Below are positions 1 to 9,667 of a DNA stretch of 64,000 nucleotides, piece by piece (the first letter of the stretch is position 1; every line of letters begins with the position of its first letter). The translations under genes were made by a program, and so were the position numbers. Source of the stretch: Gari tellinella (lineage: Eukaryota > Mollusca > Bivalvia > Cardiida > Psammobiidae); contig OV277869.1 in NCBI GenBank assembly GCA_922989275.2, forward strand, positions 44,376,189 through 44,440,188, given 5' to 3'. Under the pieces are notes generated by a model, which was not told the DNA's origin, did no database searches, and was given only the letters and a program-made list of their open reading frames with translations.

Positions 1-438
1 GCTTGGATTCAGAACAGACACTGAGTTACTTTGCATCTAATCGAGATCCAAACTGTTCAAATGCTTGAGATTCACTGTTCGTTGCAGTTGTCCCATAGTT
101 ATCTTGGAGGGTATTTCTTGCCCTTTCTATGTTCTTAATTGATGTAAATTAGCGTAAAACATAACCTGTTATCTCCTAATTTCTCTCCTTTAGTATTTCT
201 TACAACAAAGCATGCCCAAGATATGATATGATGATTGGGCATCAGTGATGCACCAATTAGGCTAATGGTCTGGATCCATACTTAACCATACAATTAGATT
301 TTGCAATGACAAACCAAGGGCTAATTAGCAATAGGGAACCCATTTAGAGAAGGGGTATTATAAAGACATGTACAATGAAAACCTGTGTTTAATTGTCAAT
401 CACTGAGAAAGTATGGATATCTCTAAAGGTAGGAATCT

Positions 439-510
439 GCTTAATGGAGGACAAAAGTAATACAGAAAGCTGCTAATGGAGCTTTCTGCATTACTTTTGT
501 CCCGCATTAA
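439..510. mobile_element. Family G palindromic MITE core
   Basis: The arms run from GCTTAATGGAGGAC to CCCGCATTAA around GAAAGCTGC/GGAGCTTTC. Fuller G copies (27655-27876, 58313-58532) have TA-flanked CAGTAAAACCT ends; no ends are recognised here. Confidence 0.7.
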
Positions 511-671
511 TCTTTCAACTCGCACTATAAGACTGCAAATTATCATGTTATATGTGGCTGATTGACATGGGTATAACTGTATTATGTATATATGAGATCT
601 ACAAACACTAATAATGCTATACAGGATGGTCTCATAACCTTTAATTGCTAGTGCTAAATATTTACACATTT

Positions 672-738
672 GCAAACAGTTTAGATCCAGATCAGATGCC
701 GCATAATGCGGCATCTGATCAGGATCCAAACTGTTTGC
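672..738. mobile_element. Family D palindrome (about 67 bp, near perfect)
   Basis: Starts GCAAACAGTTTAGATCC and ends GGATCCAAACTGTTTGC, with central stem GATGCCGC/GCGGCATC. Only one mismatch is seen in the stem. Longer D copies end in TTAACTCTTTGCATGC. Confidence 0.75.
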
Positions 739-1217
739 GACTATGATTGTGTTTCTGAAAGTATACAGCGTAATTATTGAATTTAAGAATTTGAGGAGAT
801 GACAGTTTTTAAGCAGATGACGTTTTATTCAGCACTCTAAGAGTTATATTGGAGATTACCATTATGCAGAGATAATGCTGTTTTAGTACATCCTACTTCA
901 GCCACTCAAATATCTGCTCTATGTAAATCTTGAACTCCAGGGCTTATACGCCTTGCATATTATTATGCAAAAATATTATCCGAATGACATATACATGTAG
1001 CTTTGTTCCTGGTCAGGCTATCTACATTTATGCTGAAGAAATGCAAAGAAGAAAGTTAATTATTCCTAAAATCTTCAGAGGTTGAATTCTGCATTTCTTT
1101 AAACTCTGAATCATTAAATTCAGCTTCTTTATTTAATAGCCTAATTTACATCCTTACAAACAGTGAAGACTAGGGCTAGAGGGCTCATAGTGATGAATAC
1201 ACTGAATCTTATCTTAT

Positions 1218-1285
1218 GCAAACAGTGTAGACCCTGATCAGAGGGCTCCTGTTGGAGCCCTCTGATCAGGGTCTTCACTGTTTGT
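1218..1285. mobile_element. Family A core palindrome without the A ends
   Basis: GCAAACAGTGTAGACCCTG pairs with CAGGGTCTTCACTGTTTG around GGGCTCC/GGAGCCC. A degenerate left half of a second copy lies just upstream at about 1153-1190. Confidence 0.7.
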
Positions 1286-1344
1286 TATGATTATATAACC
1301 CTTTTCCCTGTTCTGCCTATTCTCGATAGTATTTTTTTTTATAC

Positions 1345-1479
1345 ATCTAGTAAAGCAACTATCTTCAAAACTAGAAACAGGCTATATTGGGTAAATTGAT
1401 AAAGTGGAACTTACTTTCTTTTGTTGGAAGAATGAGTTAAAGGCAAACAAAAATGTGTATCTATTGGGTAATGGGTTAA
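1345..1479. mobile_element. Remains of family B elements in both orientations
   Basis: 1345-1393 contains ATCTTCAAAACTAGAAACAG, an inverted B end. 1395-1479 matches the right part of B (AAGTGGAAC .. GGAAGAATGAG .. GGGTAATGGGTTAA). The final TTAA at 1476-1479 is also the first TTAA of the next A element. Confidence 0.5.
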
Positions 1480-1726
1480 GTCTTTCCTCCCTGAAACTTC
1501 AAATGGACAATCCCAGTTTCTATTTTAGTCTAGTCCATTTCTGACTTTTAAGGGTTGTTTTTGTCAATGTTTTGCATTATGACAAACAGTAAAGACCCAG
1601 ATCAGAGGGCTCCATAAGGAGCCCTCTGATCTGGGTATTCACTGTTTGCATAGGACAAGTGCACTTTTCACATGTATACTGTTTGAGAAGGACGCCTATA
1701 TGCGGGACTAGGGTTCAAAGGGTTAA
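1476..1726 (+). mobile_element. Full-length family A MITE (251 bp)
   Basis: Left end TTAAGTCTTTCCTCC, right end GGGTTCAAAGGGTTAA, palindromic core at about 1583-1649 (CAAACAGTAAAGACCC). TTAA at both ends fits a piggyBac-type target duplication. The left TTAA is shared with a B remnant. Confidence 0.8.
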
Positions 1727-1790
1727 GTTAGATTCTGCTTTACTTCAGCCTACTTTAAGAAACATTTTTTCTTAAGTTCTAAAAACCACT
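1727..1790. mobile_element. Family B right-arm fragment
   Basis: ATTCTGCTTTACTTCAGCCT followed by ACTTTAAG matches half of a B core. It may be the other half of a B copy broken by the A element immediately upstream. Confidence 0.4.
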
Positions 1791-2100
1791 GTAGCTAATC
1801 AGGAACAAGGTCCCTAAGCAAATATATTCATTTTTCACACAAAAACTTTCAGTATGTTTCACAAATGCAAAAAGTAACATTAATATAATCATAATGCTTA
1901 TACTTCAAGTCTACAAAAAGTCTTTCCACGTCTGTGAAGATGATTAGTTCTTCCACAAAATCAATTTCATTAAAACGCAGATGCATTATTCACAGAAAAT
2001 CCTATCCATTTTAAACCCTTATTGTGCTGGAACTGGATATATACATCAGAGCTCCAGATAAGAGGGAGTTCACTTGACATTTTCAACATTTTCTCCCTAA

Positions 2101-2350
2101 TACAGTGGAGAATCTGTTATTCTTTCCTGTTTAAATGCAAACGTACGCAAACGCAAAGCACTAAAACATAGAAAAGAACAACTTTTTGACAATTCTGAAA
2201 ATTCTTGTTTATCTTGGTGGCAAACAGTTTGGAGCCTGATCAGACGCCGGGTTACCCGGCGTCTGATCTGGCTCCAAACTGTTTTCACTTCAAATAATCG
2301 TTTTAGCGTAAATGCGTTTATTTGGAAAGAATAACAGATTCTCCACTGTA
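2101..2350. mobile_element. Element F: Tc1/mariner-type MITE with 27-bp identical ends, carrying a D core
   Basis: Both ends read TACAGTGGAGAATCTGTTAT and on to CTTTCC (27 bp including TA, identical by eye). The TA duplication and CAGT start fit Tc1/mariner. It lies inside a C element and holds a family D palindrome at 2220-2285. No coding capacity. Confidence 0.75.
2220..2285. mobile_element. Family D palindrome inside element F
   Basis: GCAAACAGTTTGGAGCCTG pairs with CTGGCTCCAAACTGTTTTC around GACGCCGGGTTACCCGGCGTC-type symmetry. It is the D core inside a TA-type element rather than its usual TTAA-type body. Confidence 0.7.
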
Positions 2351-2450
2351 CCCGTATTCAAACCAAACTCTATGGTGTGACTACTCTATAGAATCGTCTC
2401 TTTGAGACGATTCTATAGAGTAGTCTCACCATAGGGTTTAATGCATAACA

Positions 2451-3078
2451 AGAAATATCTTTAAAAAAGATATTCGGCGGAATGAGTGGTTGAACTAAGG
2501 CTATATAGATGGGTGTGCAAAATTGAATTAAATTGAGGTTTTCAAAGAATATATATCTTGGATTGAAAAGCAAAAAATACAAGTATTCAATTGAAACAGT
2601 AACTTTTATTTAAAATGCAAAACTATCATGTACAGAAATGCAAAACAAAACAATAATTTAACTCATATCCTAGCTACTGGTAGGAGATCCTCACATTAAT
2701 CTATTGTTCCATTCATAGAGTTTCTTGAAACAAACTATAGCATACACAAATGTACAGATACAACAATCTACTGTACTTCACTCTTGTAAATAATGATGAA
2801 ACAACACAATTGTGTTTAACTCACTTGAGGCTATTCATATATAAAATATTGCTTTTAATGTATGGCAAATGTGTACAAATAGTTAACAGTTAAAACAAAT
2901 TGGTTGTAAACAATTATGAAACACCTAGCTTCCTCTGTATATCTATAAATAGATTTCAGATCATAGCATAATTTTGTCAATTCTGTGGCCTAGTGTAGTA
3001 AACAGACAGCCTGTATCTCTAAATTTTACACCCACAGTCCACATCATGTAAAACTGTAATGGGACATAAACCAGCCTA
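2451..3078. other. AT-rich sequence, nothing recognised
   Basis: No gene, RNA or known repeat family is recognised here; low-complexity A/T-rich text only. Confidence 0.6.
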
Positions 3079-3269
3079 CAGGGCTCCAGATAAGAGTGAG
3101 TAAACTAAACAAATCACATTTTTTCACCTCTTTTAGCACCAAACCCTATGGTATTACCACTCATTTTGATTGTCTTGAAGAGACAATTCATATGTATAGT
3201 GACACCACAGGGTTTAATGCACAAATAAAGATTTTAAGTTTTGAAACAATTCCCTTATCTGGAGCCCTG
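3079..3269. mobile_element. Family C MITE, degenerate core
   Basis: Ends CAGGGCTCCAGATAAGAG and CTTATCTGGAGCCCTG are 191 bp apart. The central hairpin is eroded (ACTCATTTTGATTGTC/GACAATTCATATG). Confidence 0.7.
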
Positions 3270-3389
3270 GCTACTATCCAATCAGACTATTCAGTTTCAA
3301 CAGGTGCTCTTAATTCTAAATTTCTGATCAAATATTATTGGTTGAAATGTGTGGCCAAATATTAAAGTGTGTCTAAATAGAAAACAGTC

Positions 3390-3451
3390 AGCTCCGCCGA
3401 AAAAAGATTTTAGTTTTTGAAATACTCCCCTTATTGTGAGCCCTGTTATAC
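3390..3451. mobile_element. Family C right-end fragment
   Basis: GATTTTAGTTTTTGAAATAC and CCCCTTATTGTGAGCCCTG match the right end of C. The left half and the hairpin are missing. Confidence 0.55.
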
Positions 3452-3475
3452 GTGGTTTGTAAACAGTGTTATGTT

Positions 3476-3663
3476 GGTCACGGCACCAAAATGTCGGGTG
3501 AATGATGACTCTGAAACTTCTCCGAATCTTTACTCTTTACTTCACAATCTTCTTCGTTAACTCTAACTACAACTCTGATTCTCAAAACATGTTTATATGT
3601 ATATGTGACGTAACGACGCGCGGCATATTGGCGGTCGCGCCACGACGTTACGCAATCCCGACA
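3476..3663 (-). mobile_element. LTR (3492-3663) with adjoining primer-binding-site-like sequence, BEL/Pao-like
   Basis: Read on the minus strand, 3663 to 3492 begins TGTCGGGATTGCG and ends CACCCGACA, so it has the TG..CA ends and 7-bp inverted termini of an LTR, about 172 bp. The next bases on that strand are TTTTGGTGCCGTGACC (3491-3476), which resembles the PBS region of BEL/Pao elements as I remember them. No gag-pol or second LTR follows, so it is a truncated remnant. Its interior (3605-3655) is CpG-rich (GACGTAACGACGCGCGG), unlike its surroundings, with a TATAAA-like stretch on the minus strand near 3600. Confidence 0.5.
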
Positions 3664-3942
3664 AGTGTAGATCAATATAAAAGGACTCCTAATCATCATT
3701 GTCTGCAATGTTTGTTATTCTTTAATTTATTTCTGGGAACAAACGCCTCAAGTGTTTATGTCATCATTTCATTTATAAGAAAATAGACGAGTTTATTTGA
3801 AAATTTAAAACAGTGAAAGTGTTAACCCATAACCTGCCAGTTAATTGTCTGTTTTGAAAATTGTTGTCTGCAAGGTTTGTCAAGAAAAAAAGTTAAAAAA
3901 AGTTAAATTTTTAAAAATTGCAGAAAGATCAAAGATGAGCGT

Positions 3943-4008
3943 CAAACATTTTGGATCCTGTTCAGATGCCGCATTATGCGACGTCTGATCTGGATCCATA
4001 CTGTTTGT
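3943..4008. mobile_element. Family D core, partly eroded
   Basis: CAAACATTTTGGATCCTGTTC pairs imperfectly with TCTGGATCCATACTGTTTG; central GATGCCGC/GCGACGTC. Flanks from about 3820 (AACCCATAACCTGCCAG) to about 4040 resemble a reversed full D element. Confidence 0.6.
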
Positions 4009-4040
4009 AAAATGTAGTCAAGTCGCGATCAGCAGGGTAA

Positions 4041-4400
4041 GTGATAAACATTACATGATAAGCTATGTCTGCTTCTTTGTGAAATTAACACTTTGTTCTC
4101 CGAACAGTATAACTGATAGTTTTACGATAGAACTCTACCTGTTAGAAAGCAAAATCTAATCGGAAAATGCATTCCAAAGTAATGATGATGGGTTTCTTGC
4201 TGTATATTTGGTATAATTTATGTATTTTTGATACAAATTCAGATTTAAAAAGATTTGCAGGACGTTTTATAATTATGCAAGCACAGAATCCGGGAGAAAA
4301 TACAAATTTAGAACACCATGAGACTGTTTCATAGACATATACGTCTTAGCGTAGAGAGATTTAAAGTTAATTCTTGTGCATGCTAGTAGTGGAAAAATGG
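4041..4400. other. No gene recognised
   Basis: AT-rich spacer without a recognisable repeat or coding signal. Confidence 0.5.
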
Positions 4401-4523
4401 TTAGACCCCGCATAAGGTGGCATCTTATCAGGATCTGAAAAAAAAGTTTAAATTCTATTTTAAGAACAGTAGCAGACGATATTTGTTGTAGACCAAAAAA
4501 TTACCAATCAGGCAAAGAGTTAA
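4401..4523 (+). mobile_element. Family D right-part fragment
   Basis: Degenerate core (CCCCGCATAAGGTGGC) then AACAGTAGCAGACGATA and a right end GGCAAAGAGTTAA, matching the complete D copy at 61325-61549. Confidence 0.55.
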
Positions 4524-4699
4524 CATAACAAACCCTAGTGACAAGTGACTTAGTGTACTTGTCATTACAGATATGGTACCTGTGAAGAGTACACTTGTCC
4601 TGTGCAAACAGTGTAGACCTTGGTCAAAGGGCTCATCAAAAAGCAATCCTTAATAATTTACAATAGACAAGGCTTAATTGGAATCTGGAATTGTCCATG

Positions 4700-4868
4700 A
4701 AAGTTCCAGATAAGGGGAGTAGATTCTATGTCAAAAACTAAAATTTTCATTTCTGCATTAAACCCTATGGTGTCACTACTCATTAGAATCGTCTCTTTGA
4801 GACGATTCTAATGAGTAGTGACACTATACCATTTGGAGCTGAAATGATTGAGAAAGTGTTGATATTGT
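4700..4868. mobile_element. Family C copy, first of a tandem pair
   Basis: AGTTCCAGATAAGGGGAGTA, then the hairpin ACTCATTAGAATCGTC/GACGATTCTAATGAGT at about 4779-4818. It lacks its own right end and runs straight into a near-identical second copy. Confidence 0.65.
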
Positions 4869-4870
4869 AA

Positions 4871-5066
4871 CAGAGTTCCAGATAAGGGGAGTAGATTCTA
4901 TGTCAAAAACTAAAATTTATATTTCTGCATTAAACCCTATGGTGTCACTACTTATTAGAATCGTCTCTTTGAGACGATTCTAATGAGTAGTGACACCATA
5001 CCATTTGGAGCTGAAATGATTGAGAAAATGTTGAATTTGTTCAGTTTACTGCCCTATATAGCGCTG
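4871..5066. mobile_element. Family C copy, second of a tandem pair
   Basis: Starts CAGAGTTCCAGATAAGG and repeats the previous unit with a handful of differences at a period of about 171 bp. The right end is degenerate (CCCTATATAGCGCTG). Confidence 0.65.
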
Positions 5067-5286
5067 TTATAAACTAAACCAGTATAAACCCAATGACACT
5101 AAAGGACCCCAATAAAGCTTGCATGGTTCTTTGCAATCTAATTCCGAGCTCTAGTATTTTATTAGCCCATTGTGGCACACCCAGACATATCAAAATATAC
5201 AATAATATTACAGAAAACATTTTTTTCTCATCAAACAAGCTACCATCCTGTGAATCAGGTTAAAGAATCTTGTCTATATGCAGACA

Positions 5287-5353
5287 GTCGAATAACCATT
5301 CAATACATGTATACAACATAGTCCAATAACTATTCAATACATGTATACAACAT
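5287..5353 (+). repeat. 34-bp direct tandem duplication
   Basis: Two units, 5287-5320 and 5321-5353, share CATTCAATACATGTATACAA-like text (ATTCAATACATGTATACAAC in both) with few differences. Confidence 0.75.
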
Positions 5354-5422
5354 GCATGGGCAGTTATTATTAGGACTTGTTGCAGTTTATTGTAGTACAC
5401 AAGTAATTTCTAAAGTTTTGCA

Positions 5423-5902
5423 TTAACCCATTACTCCATAAATGTGCTTTTATATACCTTTAATTTAGAAAATACAGTAGAACCCCTCTATTACGACCAC
5501 TAAGTTGAATCAAATATTAATCGTTTAAGACAGGTAAATGCTTAAAGCAATATGAAAGTGAAACAGAAAGCTCCTACAGGAGCTTTCTGTTTCACTTTCA
5601 CATTACTTTAAGCTGTCACCTGTCCTTTCTACGGACAATTAGCTTTCTATTTAGTGGTCGTAATAGAGAGGTTCTACTGTATTTAAATTTCCTTTAAAAT
5701 AGGAAATAGTTCCAATTTATACAGTAATGAATAAAGTATGCACCGTTGGAAATATTTTCAATATCATAGAAGATGGTAGCTTAAAACAGGTTGACAGTAA
5801 AGCAGAATGCAGCATAAGACTCATTCTCCTGTACTTTTAACCTGCTTTAAGTAGTTACCTGTCTTCAAAGCTAGGAAAAAGGTTAACTGGTTAATGGGTT
5901 AA
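5423..5902 (-). mobile_element. Family B MITE split by an E element
   Basis: The left end TTAACCCATTACTCCATAAA and right end GGTTAATGGGTTAA enclose a B body with core GGTAGCTTAAAACAGG .. ACCTGCTTTAAGTAG. At 5473 a TA-flanked E element was inserted. Removing it restores a normal-sized B. Confidence 0.75.
5473..5681. mobile_element. Family E MITE (Tc1/mariner-type) nested in B
   Basis: Ends TACAGTAGAACCCCTCTATT and, inverted, TACAGTAGAACCTCTCTATT, with TA at both sides. The central palindrome CAGAAAGCTCCTACAGGAGC sits in arms GCTTAAAGCAATATGAAAG. Confidence 0.8.
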
Positions 5903-6017
5903 ATTGTAATTTGTCTAAAGGTTGCTATTCCTTTGCCTTGAGTTATTGCTCAATTATTGTTTGATGTTATGACATATAGCAGCATACTGTGTTTTATATT
6001 AAGATGTATGGCTAGTT

Positions 6018-6453
6018 TTAACCCATTACTCCATAATTACATCTTTTAACACCTCTAATTAATCCTACAATAACAAAAATAATCCTTAGCTTTAAGTCAG
6101 TTCTGGAAATAAGTATTTTATCCACATAGAAGCTAAGATAGTACTTCCAACCTGCTTTAACTCTTTGAACCCTAGTCCCGCATATAGGCGTGCTTTTCAA
6201 ACAGTGTACATGTGAATAGTACACATGTCCTATACAAACAGTGAAGACCCAGATCAGAGGGCTCCGAAAGGAGCCCTCTGATCAGGGTCTTCACTGTTCG
6301 TCATAATGCCAAAAATGGACAAAAACAACCCTTAAAAGCCAGAAATGGACTAGACTTAAATCTAAACTGGAATTGTCCACTTAAAGTTTCAGGGAGGAAA
6401 GAGTTAAATGATAACCTGTCTTCATAACTAGAAACGGTCTATGGGGTAATTTT
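6018..6453 (-). mobile_element. Family B MITE split by an A element
   Basis: Starts TTAACCCATTACTCCATAAT and reaches CCAACCTGC before an A element at a TTAA. It resumes at 6408 with ACCTGTCTTCATAACTAGAA .. CTATGGGGTAAT. The left core arm is eroded. Confidence 0.7.
6157..6407 (-). mobile_element. Full-length family A MITE (251 bp) nested in B
   Basis: In reverse: TTAACTCTTTGAACCCTAGT at the left and TTTCAGGGAGGAAAGAGTTAA at the right, core at about 6235-6302. Each end carries TTAA, and the B host reads through when A and one TTAA are removed. Confidence 0.85.
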
Positions 6454-6521
6454 AGGGTTGAGTTGGTGGCAGGAATTCAACATCAGCTTTGTATAAAGGT
6501 ATCCTTAGATACTAATGTGAG

Positions 6522-6955
6522 CAGGGCTCCAAATAACAGGGAGTAGTTAACAAATATAACATTATTTCATTCATTTCAGCACCAAATCCTATGGTGTAAC
6601 TACTCATTAGAATCATCTCGAGATGATTCTAATGAGTAGTGACACCATAGTGTTTAACCCTTTCCCCCATAGAAGCGCCTTTTAGCGCATTCAGTTTATT
6701 CTTGCTCTGAAGAAAATAGTTCCAATTTATACATTCATAAATATGTATAATACAAAATATTTTCTATATTCTAGCAGATGATAGCTTAAAGCAGGCTGAA
6801 AGTAAAGCAGAATGCGCTTAAAGCGCATTCTGCTTTACTTTCAACCTGTTTTAAGTGGACACCTACATTCAATACTAGAGATATGCTATGGGGGAAAGGG
6901 TTAATGCAGAAAAAAAGATTTTAGTTTTAGGAATACTCCCCTTATCTTGAGCCCT
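6522..6955. mobile_element. Family C MITE interrupted by a B element
   Basis: Left end CAGGGCTCCAAATAACAGG; hairpin ACTCATTAGAATCATCTCG/GATGATTCTAATGAGT; then TGTTTAA, the B insertion, and continuation TTAATGCAGAAAAAAAG to CTTATCTTGAGCCCTG. Uninterrupted copies read GGTTTAATGCAG at this spot. Confidence 0.85.
6654..6904 (-). mobile_element. Full-length family B MITE (251 bp) nested in C
   Basis: TTAACCCTTTCCCCCATAGA to CTATGGGGGAAAGGGTTAA. Core AATGCGCTTAAAGCGCATT is a symmetric variant of the usual GCGCCTTAAGGCGC. The TTAA duplication is exact. Confidence 0.9.
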
Positions 6956-6989
6956 GGTGAAGGAAAGGGTAAAGCTCTTTACATATTTC

Positions 6990-7147
6990 AAGGCACCACA
7001 TAAGAGGGAGTTAACTCAAGTTTTCCAAACATTTTCTACTCCATGTCAGCACCAACCCTATGGTGCTACTACTCATTAGGATCTTAATGAGTAGTAACAC
7101 CATAGGATTTGATACAGACATAAAGATTCTCCTTATCTGGAGCCCTG
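6990..7147. mobile_element. Short family C copy with reduced stem
   Basis: AAGGCACCACATAAGAGGG to CCTTATCTGGAGCCCTG, with the hairpin cut to ACTCATTAGGATCTTAATGAGT (no GTCTC..GAGAC loop part). Confidence 0.65.
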
Positions 7148-7330
7148 ATATTTAATTGCCATGTATCTTTGCTGAATAAATCAGCTGTATACAGGTTTGA
7201 CTGTGGTGATGTTATTGCCTATGACATATTGTTTGTATTACACTATATGAGACTAAGCTATATTTTATTGTACCTTAATTGTGGTACCATACTTAACCTT
7301 TAGCACTCTATGGTCGACCTTGTACTACTA

Positions 7331-7451
7331 ACCTGCAAAATGAGTAACCTGGAATATCGTCATTCTGGATCTTCACTGTTTGCATTAAATGCAAACAGTG
7401 AAGATCCAGAATGATGAAATTCCTGGTAACTCTTGTTTCCGCATTTTCCAG
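7331..7451. repeat. Inside-out A/D-type palindrome
   Basis: Here CTTCACTGTTTGCATT faces AATGCAAACAGTGAAG at the centre (about 7371-7401), so the GTTTGC end that is normally outermost is innermost. Outer arms (TGGAATATCGTCATTC / GAATGATGAAATTCCTGG) pair imperfectly to about 7344 and 7430. Confidence 0.65.
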
Positions 7452-7866
7452 AAGGGACACAAAATTTACCTGTCATCTCATCAGGGCCAAAACTGTTTGA
7501 ATATGCCTGTTTAAAAAAAATGCATGATGGGTTCTTGTTGGAGTTGCAGACAATATCTCAAATTTGCTTTAGTCAACTTTGACATATATCAGATTTAACC
7601 GGTCTCCTGCTATTATTTTATATCAGCACTTTTTGAAAATGGTGTAGACCCAGATAGGGGACCCATATGAAATCTTTCTGCAATCTTTCTTATGGAAAAT
7701 TCTCTTTACTTTATTAGCCATTGCTATATCTCAGGCAATAGATGTTCATTGTAGGCAGTCTCATAATATCAATATTCAGCGGTAGATACATTTAAAAATA
7801 TCTTGACCATGTTTAACTTTTCATCCAATAGCCAATTTCTAGTTTTGAAGACATGTGATCAATCTC

Positions 7867-8117
7867 TTAACCCATTACCCCATAGCCTGTTTCTAGTTTT
7901 GAAGATAGATTGCTGCTTAAAGCAGGTTGAAAGTAAAGCAGGATGCGCCTTAAGGCGCATTCTGCTTTACTTTCAGCCTGCTTTAGTTACTATCTTCTAG
8001 AATATAGAAAATATTTTGTATGATACATATTCATGACTGTTTAAATCGGAACTATTTTCTTTGATGGAGGAATAATTTAGAGGCATTAAAAGGCGTATTT
8101 ATGGTGTAAAGGGTTAA
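7867..8117 (+). mobile_element. Full-length family B MITE (251 bp)
   Basis: TTAACCCATTACCCCATAGC to GTGTAAAGGGTTAA; core AATGCGCCTTAAGGCGCATT is perfect and centred on TTAA, inside arms AAAGCAGG/CCTGCTTT. Confidence 0.85.
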
Positions 8118-8602
8118 GGAATATCAGATTGTTGAGACTCAACTATAGGTTGTTTTGGCATTGGAACTACTTACAGTACTTATGGTTGAAGAAAACAATG
8201 AAATATGCCATGATTATGGATATACCCTGAAGGCTTATACATGAGGATTCCTCTTTTATGTAAACCCTCCATGTAAGTGGCCATAAAATGATTGCTACTT
8301 ATTTAAAGCTTTAATCCCAATACACCATGTTGAGAGTAACATGTCGGAAATTTGCAAACAGTGTAGCTCCGGATCAGCTGGTTGCTCAATCGTGAGGTTC
8401 TTTTCTGTATGCTGTAAAGTATTTTCCAATTGAGCATTGATATGCAATGAATTATAGCATTGTACTGTCCCTGAACTTTCAATTTGTACTTAAGCCATAA
8501 GTAGTTTGGTCTGACTTTAAACCACAGTGTTTAAGGAATGGCAAACCACATCAAATTAATCTGATTTCTGTAAAATCTGTTTTTGGATGCCTTGGAATCA
8601 GC
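8118..8602. other. No gene recognised
   Basis: Contains only an eroded A half-core at about 8354-8380 (GCAAACAGTGTAGCTCCGG) in otherwise unassigned sequence. Confidence 0.5.
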
Positions 8603-8695
8603 ATAATGCGGAATAAAAGTAATACAGAAAGCTCCTAAATACATAATAGAATTAATGCAGAAAGTTTTCTGCATTTCTGCATTTCTGCATTAAGC
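8603..8695. mobile_element. Degenerate family G core
   Basis: ATAATGCGGAATAAAAGTAA and GAAAGCTCCTAAAT on the left; the right arm has expanded as TTCTGCATTTCTGCATTTC before TGCATTAAGC. Confidence 0.5.
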
Positions 8696-8850
8696 TGACA
8701 TCTGTCTCAGTGACTGCATTGTCTTTTATATGGTTGCAGGTTCTAATGTGCATGTTTCTATAGGTTGAGGATGGAATTTTATAAGATCTAGAAATAAAAT
8801 GTAAACCCTTGTAATTTAATAATTTTTTATCATGGATATTTCCATAATTC

Positions 8851-8919
8851 GCAAACATTGTAGACCCTGATCAGAGGACTCCAGAAGGAGCCCTTGGATC
8901 TGGGTCTGTACTGTTTGTC
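8851..8919. mobile_element. Family A core palindrome without A ends
   Basis: GCAAACATTGTAGACCCTG pairs with CTGGGTCTGTACTGTTTG around CTCCAGAAGGAG; several mismatches. Confidence 0.65.
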
Positions 8920-9412
8920 ATGCATACTTTGAACTCTCTTTGGACCAGACTCCTTAAGAGACTATATAAACTGGCCATGTATCACAAATTGGGCAGAGTC
9001 TATTTTGGAAGTGCAGCATCTTCAGGGTTACAGTTTTATAAGAACGGGGTTAATTAAGTTACATCCTGTTAGGCTATATACACTCATTGTTTCACCTGTT
9101 ACCACGCTTCTGGTATCACAAGTTCACAGGTGACTGATACCCCAGCCTGTCCAGGCTTATCAGGCCCTGGATCACAGCACTTAATTACTTCCCTTGTACA
9201 TAAAGGGGAAACAACCCTACATCCTGCTTTGATTTATATCTGCCAATTGCATGTAGCAAATGTTTATAAATTGACACATGCTGTTTGTGGTGAGAAAAAA
9301 TGGAAGTCTGTTGTTTTTGGTAAAGTTTTGATCCTGTTTAGACTGGAGTATAATTGAGTTTGATGTTGATATTCAAGATGTTTGGTTCTGTTTACTATGA
9401 GACTGTGAGCTG
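8920..9412. other. No gene recognised
   Basis: Moderately GC-balanced sequence near 9100-9180 but no coding exon, RNA gene or known repeat that I can support. Confidence 0.5.
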
Positions 9413-9667
9413 TTATCCCATTACCCCATAATCTGCTTCTAATCTTGAAGACATTTGACCACTTAAAACAGGTTGGAAGTAAAGCATTATAAATGTGCTT
9501 GAAGGTGCACCTGCTTTACTTTCAGCCTGCTTTATGCTATGCTATGCTAGGATATAGAAAGGATTTCTGATGGTACATATTTTTCACTGTATAAAGTGGA
9601 ACAATTTTTTTCAGTGGATGAATAAATTCAAGGCGTAAAAAGGCATATCTATGGGAGAAAGGGTTAA
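9413..9667 (+). mobile_element. Family B MITE
   Basis: TTATCCCATTACCCCATAAT to GGGAGAAAGGGTTAA; core arms AAAGTAAAGCATTATAAATG / GTGCACCTGCTTTACTTTC have diverged. Confidence 0.7.

Larger units (their letters stand above)
2047..2450. mobile_element. Family C element interrupted by a TA-flanked element
   Basis: The left end CAGAGCTCCAGATAAGAGG starts at 2047. The element is cut at 2100 by the F insertion and resumes at 2351 with the hairpin ACTCTATAGAATCGTC/GACGATTCTATAGAGT. The usual sequence is ACTCATTAGAATCG, so both arms changed together. The right end is not recognisable beyond about 2450. Confidence 0.6.

Noticed and set aside
3601..3665. CpG-rich patch as a promoter or CpG island
   Set aside because: It is about 60 bp long and lies wholly inside the LTR-like unit 3492-3663.
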